A stretch of 50,188 nt of DNA from Bodo saltans. Its lineage: Eukaryota; Euglenozoa; Kinetoplastea; Eubodonida; Bodonidae. Below are positions 18,282 to 28,504 of the stretch, in pieces; the first letter of the stretch is position 1, and every line of letters starts with the position of its first letter. The stretch lies in NCBI GenBank assembly GCA_001460835.1, contig CYKH01000868.1:2926-53113 (forward strand), given 5' to 3'. The notes under the pieces were generated by a model. It saw only the letters and a list, made by a program, of their open reading frames with translations. It did no database searches and had not been told where the DNA came from. A program made the translations under genes and the position numbers.

Positions 18282-20207
18282 ATGGAACATCATGCCATAA
18301 CTGCGCTGATGCGACGAAGCGGCCCAAAGGCGACACGCCGCGCGCTGCTATTCCTCAACTGCTTTCGTCAAGTCCGACTGAAGCCTGTCGTTCCACCGAA
18401 GGATAAAATCATCGCAACCGATGCGCCAAAGGTGGGGGCAGATGCAGAGACAGGTGGGGACCCGAGCGGTACAGAGTTCGGCACGAGATTATCACTTGAC
18501 TGCATTCTCTTCATCACTCATGCTATGATCTCGTTTGATCATTCCCCTCCTAGATTTGTGTTTGCAGTGTGCCCGTCGAGCGTTGTGTTGAGGAGTGCAG
18601 ACAGAGGGAGGACGTGGAGGAAGATTACACTCGCTCGTGTGGCCAAAGATGCGCCTAAAGTCCCAACGCCACCACCAATAGAAAAAGCAGCGGCTGCTGC
18701 GGTCTCTCATCAGAATGATGATGCCAAGCAGCTCGCTGATATTTTAGGTTTGTTACCTTCCTCTGACAACGGAGGTGCGGATGACGCAGAGTACGACTCC
18801 GGTGACTCCAACGATGACGATGCAACTTCCACGGTGCCCACACCACCTCTGCAGCCCTTTCCGGTGGGTAGGGTGTCTACACAGCCAGATTTGCTCGCTA
18901 TTTCGTGTTTTCAAGACACTGTGGTTGTTTGCGGTGAGGACGGTATGCTCGCTGTGAGTGTCGACCGCGGTGTCACGTTCAGCTACGCCGATCCACAACA
19001 GCATCTCAGCCTCATCCAGAACCGAACGAAATCGAAGCACGCACTCCATGCAATCCGTGGGGTAGTATTCCTCAACAGCAACACTCTCGCGTTCTACACC
19101 AGCAGCCAAGTGTGCCGTCTCAAGTTTACGACCCAAGGGCTCAACACGGTCGTGTTCGAGGGCAGCGCAGTGAGCATTCTGAAACTGCCTCGTGGGCCCA
19201 TTGGGGGGATGTGGACGATGGACTGGGCCATCACATCATCGTCCTTTCGACCATTGTGGATCTCCACCATCTCAATGCTACGCTTGTCGTGCGATGGTGG
19301 AACATCATGGTTGCCAGTGCCGCATTCAATTGGCCTCGTGCGGGCTGCAGTATTTCCAGACCCATGCGGCCCTCGACCTGCAGTGCACCCGTCGTGGTCA
19401 TCGGCTTTAGAAGCGGTTGGTATTTTACCGGTCACTCAGTCATCAGCCATGGAGGCTCACGCTTCCCCGTCCTCGTTGGCATCGTCGAGCCAGGTGGATG
19501 GCGCGAAACCTGGAACTGCACAAGGCCAACAAAGCAATAAAGTGTTCTCGTTTGCGCTAGAAAGTAAATTCACCACCACTGCTGGGCAAGCAAGCACCTC
19601 ACACCGTGAGTTGGCATGTTGTAGCACCCCAGTGGCGTTGTTAGCACCATCGTCACCGCACTCAACGACCAAGAGGGGAGGAAGCATTGCTCCCTCGTCG
19701 CGGGGCGCCGAACCTGAAGATGGCGCCATCGCCATGGTGTGCTACGCACTTTCCACGAACGGTAAGATTGTCCCGTACGACTTCACGTCTGTGCTGCACA
19801 TTCTATGTACCATCGGCAAGGATAGCACGTCTCCACTGGAGGTACGTGTTCATTCTATCGCATCGTGTGTGGAGTACTTACCGTTTGTGCAGTCCGCGAC
19901 AAATGATCGCGTGGGACTTGACATGGCAGCTCGCCGAGTGGACGATGACGAAGGTGGTCGCGGGCACGTCCTTGTACGCTCCACTGCCGCGGGTGTGTCA
20001 ACGTCGTCCAACTACGGTGAGCGGTCCAGAGAGCCTGCTCGCAGTTTTCTCAGTACAAGCTGCCGCCTAGATGAGGGGTGCTTTGTCTTTGGCTGTCAAA
20101 AGAAGTCCGTCGTTATCACCGAAGACTATGGTGCTACATTTAAGGCCTATGCACTCCCCATCAACTTGCGTGTTGCTGTGATCACTGACATTGCAGTGAT
20201 GCGATGA
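18282..20207 (+). CDS. Asp-box (BNR-type) beta-propeller protein
   Basis: A 641-residue protein with four clear Asp-box motifs (SxDxGxTW type): SADRGRTW at about 105-112, SVDRGVTF near 226, SCDGGTSW near 335 and TEDYGATF near 612. These turns occur in BNR-repeat beta-propellers such as sialidases, VPS10 and related folds. The arginine triad of true sialidases is not visible, so enzymatic activity is not claimed. Acidic and Ser/Pro-rich insertions (about 120-195 and 375-440) separate the blades. No signal peptide is evident; the N-terminus is basic (MRRSGPKATRR), which could suit mitochondrial import. Confidence 0.7.
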   Translation: MEHHAITALMRRSGPKATRRALLFLNCFRQVRLKPVVPPKDKIIATDAPKVGADAETGGDPSGTEFGTRLSLDCILFITHAMISFDHSPPRFVFAVCPSSVVLRSADRGRTWRKITLARVAKDAPKVPTPPPIEKAAAAAVSHQNDDAKQLADILGLLPSSDNGGADDAEYDSGDSNDDDATSTVPTPPLQPFPVGRVSTQPDLLAISCFQDTVVVCGEDGMLAVSVDRGVTFSYADPQQHLSLIQNRTKSKHALHAIRGVVFLNSNTLAFYTSSQVCRLKFTTQGLNTVVFEGSAVSILKLPRGPIGGMWTMDWAITSSSFRPLWISTISMLRLSCDGGTSWLPVPHSIGLVRAAVFPDPCGPRPAVHPSWSSALEAVGILPVTQSSAMEAHASPSSLASSSQVDGAKPGTAQGQQSNKVFSFALESKFTTTAGQASTSHRELACCSTPVALLAPSSPHSTTKRGGSIAPSSRGAEPEDGAIAMVCYALSTNGKIVPYDFTSVLHILCTIGKDSTSPLEVRVHSIASCVEYLPFVQSATNDRVGLDMAARRVDDDEGGRGHVLVRSTAAGVSTSSNYGERSREPARSFLSTSCRLDEGCFVFGCQKKSVVITEDYGATFKAYALPINLRVAVITDIAVMR

Positions 20208-20459
20208 CACCGCCACCCGCCCCCCAAAACAATCGCAACTGAAGGTTCCGTGGGTCCTTGAGGTTCTTTCGTTCTATTTATTTCTCACTTGTGCACTATT
20301 GCGTTAGCTACCTTCAAGCCTCATCCCAACAATGCTCTTGTGATTGTCAGCTGTGTGAAGGGCCCGAGTATCATCACTTTTCCCCCTTCCTTTTGTATTG
20401 CAGCGCATTAGACGAAGAAACACTAGAGAACGCAAATAACTTTTGTTGCAACTGCAGTC

Positions 20460-21815
20460 ATGGGCCAGCAATGTGTTCGTGAGGGTAGTGACGACGAAGG
20501 AGCAGTTGATCATAAGAAGAACGAAGGAAAGCAAAACAGCACCCAGGACTCTAAATCGAAAGCGAAGGGAAATAAATACGCCGCATCGGAGAGAATTATT
20601 TCATTAGAGCATGTCGAGCATCCCCACGCGCGGATGTGCGACGCGGCAAGGATAGAGAAAGGCTTCCGTGAGTTCAGCCGGTTATTTACGATGGGCGAGG
20701 CGGCGTTGTGCGTCGCATCCTGTGATACCTACGGCCCAGGTCATAAGCAGCTCATCACTGGTGGTGAGGACAAGAGCATGTCTATCTTGAATTATGAGAC
20801 TGGGCATGTCATGAAACAGTGGAAGCGTGCCCACGATCGAGATATCAACTGCATCACGAACCCGCATCCCAGCTCCGGTGTGTTCCTCACTGGCAGCCGT
20901 GACACCACCGTACGTGTGTGGAAGCCGACCGAGAGCGCACCTTTGCACATTCTCAAGGGACATAAATTGAACGTTGCATCGGTCACAGTGAATGAGCCTG
21001 GCACGATGGCCTGCTCTGGATCGCGCGATAACACCGTCCGGTTGTGGGACTTAGAAAGCGGCGAGCAACTTTCTAGTCAAGATGTGAAATTAAACCTCGT
21101 CCACTTTGTCCGCTGGATCGATCCTCTCGGCTGCGTCGCGCAGGGTGGCGAAGACTTGACACTGCGACTATGGGACGTGCGCACTGACGGCGGAAAGAAA
21201 TCGTCGCTAGAGCTCCGCGAAACATTCGCCAATTTTGATTACCATCCCATTTGTTGCGATGGGTTGACGACACAAGCAGATCGAGCACATACGCTTTATA
21301 CAGGCCACAACGGTTTCAACAATCAAGGATCGATGATCTATGAATGGGATCTGCGCACAGGGAAGAGAGTTCGGCAGTTGAATGGACACGGATTTACGGT
21401 GCGAGCTGTGCATCTGCTTCGAAGTGAGGCGTTTCAGCGTGTTGGCCTTGCCAACCACCTCGTGTCCGCTAGCGAGGACGGTACGCTGCGGTTCTGGCCG
21501 CTGGCCCACGGCGCTGCTGCTGGCAAGAGCGGTGGGGAGGTTGTGGACCCAGTTGACGTACAAGCGGCAGAGGTGGCCGTACCTGCAGATGCCGCGGCAT
21601 CGTCTGCAGATGACGCTGTGGTGCAAGATGACCAATCGCTGAACTACGAGCTTCAGGAAGGTCGTGTGACTGGGCTCGATGAGACCAAAGAAGGTCTTTT
21701 GTTGTGCAGCTTGCGAAACGGCACGCTGGTGATACTGAAACCTTCAGGCTCAGAAGATGCCCCGCGTCCAATGCAAAGGTTCCGCTATGTCGGCAATCCA
21801 GCCGCAACGTCTTAA
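20460..21815 (+). CDS. WDR31-like WD40 protein, predicted N-acylated
   Basis: A 451-residue protein starting MGQQC, which fits myristoylation at Gly2 and palmitoylation at Cys5. A helix with GFREFSRLF precedes at least six WD-type repeats, among them QLITGGEDKSMSILNYETG, FLTGSRDTTVRVWKP, ACSGSRDNTVRLWDLESGEQ, GGEDLTLRLWDVRT and SASEDGTLRFWPL. Repeat order, the AFQEYS-like element before the propeller and the GSRDNTLLLWD-like blade match vertebrate WDR31, which also has an MG start and works at cilia with ELMOD proteins. Bodonids are flagellated, so a ciliary role is plausible. Another WD40 family remains possible because such repeats resemble each other. Confidence 0.8.
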   Translation: MGQQCVREGSDDEGAVDHKKNEGKQNSTQDSKSKAKGNKYAASERIISLEHVEHPHARMCDAARIEKGFREFSRLFTMGEAALCVASCDTYGPGHKQLITGGEDKSMSILNYETGHVMKQWKRAHDRDINCITNPHPSSGVFLTGSRDTTVRVWKPTESAPLHILKGHKLNVASVTVNEPGTMACSGSRDNTVRLWDLESGEQLSSQDVKLNLVHFVRWIDPLGCVAQGGEDLTLRLWDVRTDGGKKSSLELRETFANFDYHPICCDGLTTQADRAHTLYTGHNGFNNQGSMIYEWDLRTGKRVRQLNGHGFTVRAVHLLRSEAFQRVGLANHLVSASEDGTLRFWPLAHGAAAGKSGGEVVDPVDVQAAEVAVPADAAASSADDAVVQDDQSLNYELQEGRVTGLDETKEGLLLCSLRNGTLVILKPSGSEDAPRPMQRFRYVGNPAATS

Positions 21816-22254
21816 AGAAAAAGCCCGGCGAACGTTTTTTGCACCGCGGAACCTACAGTTGTGTGCTGTTGTGTCAGTCGCAAACGTCACAAATCACCTT
21901 CAACACAACCACTGAGTCTAGATATTTCCTTACGCCACCGGTTGCTGCGGATGTTGCTCTCCCCCTCCTTCACAACGAAAGGCACAATAGCCCCCTGTTT
22001 CACTTCACCTCCCTCACCTCTCGTACCACAGTGGCTCCTTCCCCTTGCCAAGGAAACGTAACATGCTCGCGGGGGTGGTGAAGGCCTCGCTCCGGTTGTT
22101 TTTTATTTTGCATGCAATGGATTTGATAGTTGTGCATCTCATGTTCACCAATTGGTGCAGTTTCCAATATTGCTCCTGATTTTATTCGTTGACCATAATC
22201 AGAAGAAAAGGTATTGTCCGTGTCCATACACACATCTGGTCTGTTTTGAGTTCT
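21816..22254. other. Intergenic stretch with no supported gene
   Basis: UTR-like sequence with pyrimidine-rich parts around 21950-22040 that could serve as acceptor region for the next gene. No RNA gene is recognised. Confidence 0.55.
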
Positions 22255-24252
22255 ATGCAACGCGAGTCACTCCAGTCACCAGCAAGAGTGTCAAGTTCGC
22301 ACGCCACAGAAGAAGACGCTGTGCGCATGGCTTCTGCCTCGCTGCACTCCTCGATTCGGAATTTCCGCCAGACATGCTTGCCGTTGCTAGCGCCACAATC
22401 CAAAGGTCTTCCCGTCAAGCACACCGTGAAGGTTTTTGTGTCACGCATGACGGAAGAAATGACAGCTAGCGCTTTGGAGTGCCTGCGTGTACTGCCACGA
22501 GATCGAGTGCTTTTCGAGAAAAGGAGACGTGACCTGTTGCAGTGGCTTTCCATTTCTCCTCCTTCAAACAACAATGGCAACAATGATGCTACACCGTTGT
22601 CACTCATGTTTCTTAATGACCTGAAGGAGCGACTGACTCTTCACTACGCCGAGGCCGCTGGAGGCGCTGCGTCTCGCTTGACTGTGGAACCCACAACGGA
22701 GACGCTCACTTGCGTTCCGGCAGTCGTAGTGTTGCGTGTGGCGGAGCAGTTATGGGCGCAGAGGCAGACGAGCACCGCTGAGCGTCTTCTCTGGAAGGAC
22801 GGAGTGGAGGAACTACTGACAGTGGGAGGAGAACAAGAAGAAACTTCTGGGACGCTCCCTGCAGAATCGTTCTTGCGCAATTGTGTTGTGTTATCAAAAA
22901 CGGATGAGGTACCTCTTGGTTCTTCTCCAACATCAACAACATCTCGGAGTCTACTGGCTGCCATTGTCGAACTTTGGGCGTGGTGCAAAGCGACTGATAA
23001 CATCAACGCTGAAGAGGAAGTTGAGTCGGCGTTGCAAGAGCAGACGACGAAGTCACTTCTGGCATGCTGGTTTCCTGCCCAGGGAGCAGCGGATGATTCT
23101 TGGCCGCAAGTTATGTCGAGAGTGATGCAGCGTGTGTCAAAAAAAAAAGTGTGTTGTGTTATCAAAAACGGAAGACGCACCGCTTAGTCCTTCTCCAACA
23201 TCAACAACATCTCAGAGTCTACTGGCTGCCATTGTCGAACTTTGGGCATGGTGCAAAGCGACTGATAACATCAACGCTGAAGAGGAGGTTGAGTCGGCGT
23301 TGCAAGAGCAGACGACGAAGTCACTTCTGGCATGCTGGTTTCCTGCCGGAGGAGCAGCAGATGATGCTTGGCCGCAAGTTATGTCGAGAGTGATGCAGCG
23401 TGTGTCATCCTTACAACAGCGAGCACGAAAACGCAACGCGACGACTGTGAGCGATTCTTCACCTGCTGTCTCGCCGTCCAGGCAACAACTTCGCGATCAA
23501 CTTCTGACCGGAGCGCCGGCACGCCCGCCAAATGCATGTCACCGCATTTGTCGCCAGGAGATTTTCACCATATGATGTCGCCTTCCATTAGTGTATCACC
23601 CACCACCGTGCTACAACCTACATCCAATACCATCGTTATGGGAAATTCGCCATATTCTGATGTCGCCACGAAACCAAAATTCCAAGCTCGCCCCATCCGC
23701 ACGGCATTGGTGTCCGTGTCATCGTTTGTTTCCATTGCAAAGACTTCACCATCAACGAGCCACCCACAACAACAGGCAGGGCAACAGCCTCAGCCTCCAC
23801 GCCAATCTCCTCCAGTGGTCCTTAACTGCCGCTCTTTCAAACAATTCACAAGATTTGGCAGTGATGGCTCTCTGCCCACGTCCCCAAGGGGAGGGCAAGG
23901 GTTACCTCCTGTGTCCCCCACAGCGAATCCATCTCCGCGATCCTTCGCCTCTCTCCCTCCTACAGTGTCCCCCCATCCGCTGGGAACTTGTAGTGCGAAA
24001 GATAACGCTGAGCAGCATCCACTACCTCCTTCTTCGGCTAGGGTTGCGTCGTCACCGTCGCTTCTCCGTCCCGCGTCATCACCGCAGAACGCACCACGGC
24101 AACAGAACGTCGGTGCAAGCAGTAACGCAAGAGGTGGCAGCTCTTCGACTGTCATATCGCCAAGAGCGCTGACGTCGGCATCATCTGCTCGTGTTCTCTC
24201 AGCTGGAGGAACAACAAAAAACCGTACGACGTTGACAAAGAAATCAAAATGA
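22255..24252 (+). CDS. Unrecognised protein; frame broken by a duplication junction and a second shift
   Basis: The gene starts at the ATG at 22255 (MQRESLQSPARV). A helical, Ser-containing N-terminal region of about 290 residues includes LAAIVELWAWCKATDN. The DNA 22881-23138 recurs at 23149-23406 after ten A residues, shifting the frame by one and causing a premature stop at 23185-23187. If one copy and the A run are removed, the frame continues to 23575. A further shift near 23530 would then lead into a long Ser/Pro-rich frame ending at 24252, with repeated SPR and PPSS-type segments. One gene with two sequence errors is the simplest reading; two separate genes are possible. No family is recognised. 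Confidence 0.5.
22881..23406 (+). repeat. 258-bp direct duplication with ten-A junction
   Basis: Bases 22881-23138 and 23149-23406 match with a few percent differences. Exactly ten A residues at 23139-23148 lie between them. The offset of 268 shifts the reading frame. Confidence 0.9.
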
Positions 24253-25927
24253 TACTCGCTGAGAAGAAGACGAAAAAAGAATGTGTGAATTTGTCGCTCT
24301 ATTCACCACTGCTTGTCCGTTTTGAGCTCCATTCCTATTTTGTCGTATTCTGTGAAGTTTGCCTTCGACAACTTTGACAGCTGCAAGACTCGATGTGATT
24401 CAGCGTTACTCGGAATCCTACCTCGATAAATTCAGCAGGTAGAAACGCAAAGTTGAAGCTTCGTGTGGGCAAATAGGAAAATAAGAGTGGGGGCTCATTT
24501 TTGTTTTGTTTTGTTTGTTTCCTTTTCACGTAGCGCTGTTTGAGGTCTAAATTTGAATTCGCACTTGTTTGCGTATGAGCTCAGAACAGGTTCAATCCTC
24601 CTGTGTTCCGCAGGGTTGATGTTGATTTATTCGTGTGTTTTTATTGAGAAAAGAGAGAGAGTCTGCTTTTGGATCCGTCAACTACTAATCTGACCACAAA
24701 TACTTTTTTTTTGTTTTTTTTACGTCCGCTCCGTGCCGAGAGGACTCTATTTAAAAATTACCATCTCTGCACCTGTTTGCTTTCCTCCCTCACACTTTTT
24801 TCTTTCTTTGAAGTTGCCGCGTTCGGTTTTTGTTTGTTTTTGTTTTTGTTTGTTTGTTTTGACTGATCGTCCCTCATCCGTGTGGTGCATATCAAAGTGC
24901 TTCAGTCACAAAATCTATTCATGTGTCTGACTAATTGACGTTGTTATTGCGGATATGCCCCTGGCCACCCGGTGACCGAGAGTCTGTTACTAGCTGGGAA
25001 AAAAGGACTCCGTACAAAGCAAGAGTAGGACAACTTACAAAAATCCTTTGACAAAAAGTCAAAAAAAAAATTTGCGGAAATGATGATTTTGGGGTGCACC
25101 CCCTCAGTCCAAAAGTCGGCATGCATTTTCATTTAACGCTGCTCTTGATGCACTATTTTTTCCAAAATGTTTCCCGGTGATCTTTTTTTTGGCCGCCGCA
25201 GGCGCCGCTCTCGGTCAAAAGTGGCCAGGACTATACTAGAATAGAATATCATCCTCAAACAAAAAAAAGGAACGTTCTCGCTCGGATCGTCTGTTGGCCA
25301 GCGTTGCGCATACACTCCTGAACCTCCCTCCTCGTTGATGATCCATGCGTTACCCCCCTTTTTCCCTTACCTTCCGCAATTACCCTCCGCATTCAAAAAA
25401 TACTTGCGGTATATGATCTGCGCGTGTTTTTTAAAAAGAATGAGCCGCACATACACACAAACACAATTCGAGGGAATACATTTAATCGCCAGTTCTGCGA
25501 TTTCCCCTTAAAATGAAACAACATCGTGATGGCCAGCGAAAATCTGAAATTGTCCAAATTTTGAACCTTCGATGAAGAAGTGGTCCAGAATCCGCTCGAT
25601 TAGCAAATGTGAAAGTTTGATTTGTACTGTTTATGAGAGGGGGGGGCATTGGGGGGTATCAGGCCTATTTCTGGCTTATTTCTTGCCTAAGGTATTTTTG
25701 AGCTTTTTTTTGTAGATTGCGATATTTCGAGATATTAATTCTTTCTGTACTTTATTGCGATTTTTTCGTGAAAAAAACCTCAGGAAGCAACGGTACACAT
25801 AGGAGATATTTCGGAGATATTTTGGAGATATTTATTCAAAAAGCGATTGCTAAGGGAGAAAAAAATATTTCTGAAATTGCTCGTTACTGACACCCCTTGA
25901 AAAAATGCCCGCACAAATAATCTGACG
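24253..25927. other. Long gene-free, A+T-rich stretch
   Basis: No conserved protein is found on either strand. It contains T/G runs (24500-24530, 24830-24860), a ten-A run at 25061-25070, a G-rich patch at 25638-25656 (G8 and G6 runs) and GAGATATTT-type repeats near 25719-25833. It may include the 5' non-coding part of the element that follows. Confidence 0.55.
25719..25833 (+). repeat. Scattered GAGATATTT-type short repeats
   Basis: The motif GGAGATATTT occurs three times in near tandem at about 25802-25833. Related GATATTTCGAGATATT sequence lies about 80 bases earlier. The repeats sit about 100 bases upstream of the GIY-YIG frame and might belong to the element's leader. Confidence 0.5.
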
Positions 25928-26548
25928 ATGCACGACATTGGTGTCGTCTACGTTGCGATTTATACTCGGACAAGACAGTTTTACATTGGTCAAACTTCGG
26001 CCGATTGTATGGCTCGATTGAAGGCCCACCATAGCAAGCGAAATGCTACGCACCATTCAGAACTTTCGCATTTTATGCGCATCGTTCCAGACTGCATGTC
26101 GAACATGTTCATCTTGCCAATTGCTCACTCAACGAACGCGGATGAAAGAGCCAGAGAAGAATTGGCTTTTATCGACAAGTACGCGCATCTTAAAGGGATG
26201 CTGAACAGAAACGAAAAGTTCACAAGGAACAGACCCAAGAACAGAACCAGAGATAAGATCTTCGAACCTCGAACGCAAGCCAAACGAACCGACCAGCCCT
26301 TCAACGCAAGACGCAACCTGAACCCTCCGACGGTAAGGCCGCAACCCATTAGCCAGGCAAATCGACTCAAGATGTATTTCGACGAGTCACACGACAAGGC
26401 GAAGCAATTGACGCTGTTACGAACTGCAACGAAAAAATCGGACTTCCAAGCTCATCACTCCATCACTTCAGCAGAAAAATTTCACTACTTCTTCGCTGTT
26501 ATCGACATCCTACTTCTACAAGACAAACTCCAAGTTCCTCACGACTGA
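25928..26548 (+). pseudogene. GIY-YIG nuclease-domain part of the retroelement
   Basis: 206 residues from the ATG at 25928. The motif GVVY at residues 5-8 and YIGQT at 19-23 form the GIY-YIG core. Arg30 in RLKAHH, Glu77/78 in EELAFIDKY and an Asn in MLN match the positions of the remaining conserved residues, so the nuclease part itself may be intact. The C-terminal half is basic and would suit nucleic-acid binding. After the stop at 26546-26548 the same frame resumes with RT-like sequence, so this is probably the N-terminal part of a longer broken protein. Confidence 0.6.
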
Positions 26549-26557
26549 GTACTTCAA

Positions 26558-27354
26558 ATGCGACGCAGACAATTGCACCAAAATCTTGACAACCCGGATC
26601 CAAAAAAGAACTGGGGAGTTAAGGAATGTTTAAGCGCTTCAATACCTCCTCACAACGCTTATTATTCAAACCACTTCGGCATTGTTCAAAAAGCAATTGG
26701 AATTGGAATGGGAATTCCAAACTCCCCTCCAGCTTCTTCAATCGGTCTCTCAATTCCAGAAGCAGACTATTGTCCGCATGATCCAACAAAAGGAAAATAT
26801 TATGTGAGAATGCAACTGCGAAACTTCAAAACCTCCACCAGATGCATCGACGACATGGGAACCGAGTCAGCTGAAATTCCAAGCAAGACAAACTATTTCG
26901 ACATGGAAGTCATCAGAACGGCAAGCTGTCCACCGGATGAATCGATCGATTCTAGCGTATACATTCATGCCTTCTCCAAACGGTATTGTGTCCTTCAAGA
27001 ACAAGCAAGCCAACTTTCCAGTCCTTCTGATCAGATACCCGAGCCATATGACAGTAACCGAGACGAGCAAAATTGGATCGGTAGTTGCAGGAATTTTATC
27101 CATCTACCGAGTGATTGATTCACCATCTTGTTCAAAGCCGGTATCAAAGAATTCTTCGACATTCTTCAAGCACGCAGATTTACCGTAAAACCATCAGACA
27201 AGGGATCCTTAAATTCCTTAAGACGAAATTGCCAACGAGAATACATTGGATTTCTTCTACAACATTTCTTCACAGACATCATCGTCACGTGGCCAGAGAA
27301 CGTGTGGCGAAAGACAGGTCATACCGGCCGTCCGACTACAGCACCATCAGATAG
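26558..27354 (+). pseudogene. Reverse-transcriptase remnant, several frame changes
   Basis: RT-like motifs occur in frame at 26558-27000 (GMGIPNSPPASS, RCIDDM, NYFDMEVI), then move to another frame at about 26937-27118 (FPVLLIRYPSH, VAGILSIYRVIDS). A further change at about 27128 gives FKAGIKEFFDILQARRFT, resembling the thumb region after the palm. The motif A aspartate expected upstream was not located, so that part is lost or too diverged. The copy cannot encode an intact RT. Confidence 0.55.
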
Positions 27355-27990
27355 ACTTCGACACGACCTTGCAAGGATTACAATTCCGCAATATGCCTTG
27401 CACCTTCAGACCCCTTACAGAAAGAACGTTACCACCTCCACCACCGGGATAAGGAAGGTGATTCTTCACGCAGCTCTTCCGCATTTTATTCTTGCGGCAG
27501 CGATTACTATTGACCTCAGAATCTTTTCTGGGGGCCCGCCGGCTGACCACCGAGGGACTAAAATTATTCGAAAGATGGTAATCCCTCTCAACAAAACAAG
27601 GAAACCCACCAACATTATCAGTTGGCCCCTCTCATCACTGACATCAGCTTCAAGTCTTCAGACCGCAATTGTTCCCCGATCTCGAAAGTACCAAGGACCA
27701 TCAACTTTTTCAACATCAACGTACCACAGCAGCGACCATCATCAAGGCGAATCTTCTATTTCAGCAGACAACAGGCGTTTCCAACTTTGACTGCGACAAC
27801 GACCAACAAGGCGACCGACCAACAGCAACTTCCAGGCAAGGCATTCTTCAAGCAACGAGCACCCCCGCAGGCCAACCGATGGCCTAGGCCCCCACACCGC
27901 GAAACGTGCTGGTATTCAAAACGTTGGATTTCTTGTGCCCGGCGCCGACGTTTTAGTTTTGTGAAAGTGTATGTGACCAATAGTTAGTGC

Positions 27991-28504
27991 AACCAAACAT
28001 GTACAACAAACGACAAGCACAAAAAGATGAGAAGCACTTGTTTGACAGATAGCAATATTTCATGAGTTGTTATTTTACTGTGAGTCTTTGCTCGCCCCCC
28101 TTTATTTGATTTTGTATCTCGTGAGAAGAAAGTTGAGTTGGCACCTTGGCAATGATTTAATGTACACAACAGTATGAGCGAGAATTAGGCATTTTGAACT
28201 GAACAGATCGAAGCCTCCGCTGAAAAATCAGTATAACAAAGAAAATCTCACTTGGTTGAGAGTTACCAACGCAGGTGTCAATCCACGATCTTGTTTTTAG
28301 ACAAATTGCATTTGGGATCGTTACAGAGAAGAAATATTTTGAGTGCGCACATTTTCAACAATTCGCCAAAGCCGTATGCTCGACGTACTGTCACAAAAAT
28401 CTTTTTTTTTTTGATGTCAGGTGCAGTGCGAAATGGTGTGTCCAAAAAAATATTTCGAGAGAAAAACCTCTTTTTTTTTTTAAATTCACAAGAAGGCAGT
28501 GGGA
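27991..28504. other. Intergenic stretch between the retroelement and the eIF4E-like gene
   Basis: A+T-rich with two T runs of 11, at about 28402-28412 and 28471-28481. The second is followed by an AG just before the next start codon. No gene is recognised. Confidence 0.55.
28471..28499 (+). promoter_or_regulatory. Putative trans-splice acceptor
   Basis: Eleven T residues are followed by an AG at 28498-28499, five bases before the ATG at 28505. This supports the start of the eIF4E-like gene. Confidence 0.5.

Larger units (their letters stand above)
25928..27990 (+). mobile_element. Decayed retroelement: GIY-YIG endonuclease upstream of a reverse-transcriptase remnant
   Basis: A GIY-YIG domain (GVVYVAIYTRTRQFYIGQT) comes first. 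It is followed, through stops and frame changes, by RT-like pieces: GMGIPNSPPASS in place of the GIPMGS/NSPxLAN motif, RCIDDM in place of RYIDDI (the catalytic Asp pair), NYFDMEVI in place of xxFLDxxI, and FPVLLIRYPSH followed by a helical GILSIYRVIDS thumb-like part. The order nuclease-RT is that of permuted Penelope-like elements (Naiad/Chlamys type), whereas classical Penelope elements have the nuclease last. Ends, target-site duplications and a palm motif A were not found. The right boundary is uncertain, somewhere between about 27350 and 27990. Confidence 0.6.

Noticed and set aside
24586-24606. GGTTCAATCC resembling a tRNA T-arm
   Set aside because: The stem-loop spacing is wrong and no acceptor stem, D-arm or anticodon arm can be drawn around it.
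25928-28000. Hammerhead ribozyme motif expected in some Penelope-like elements
   Set aside because: No CTGATGA core was found in or near the element by eye.
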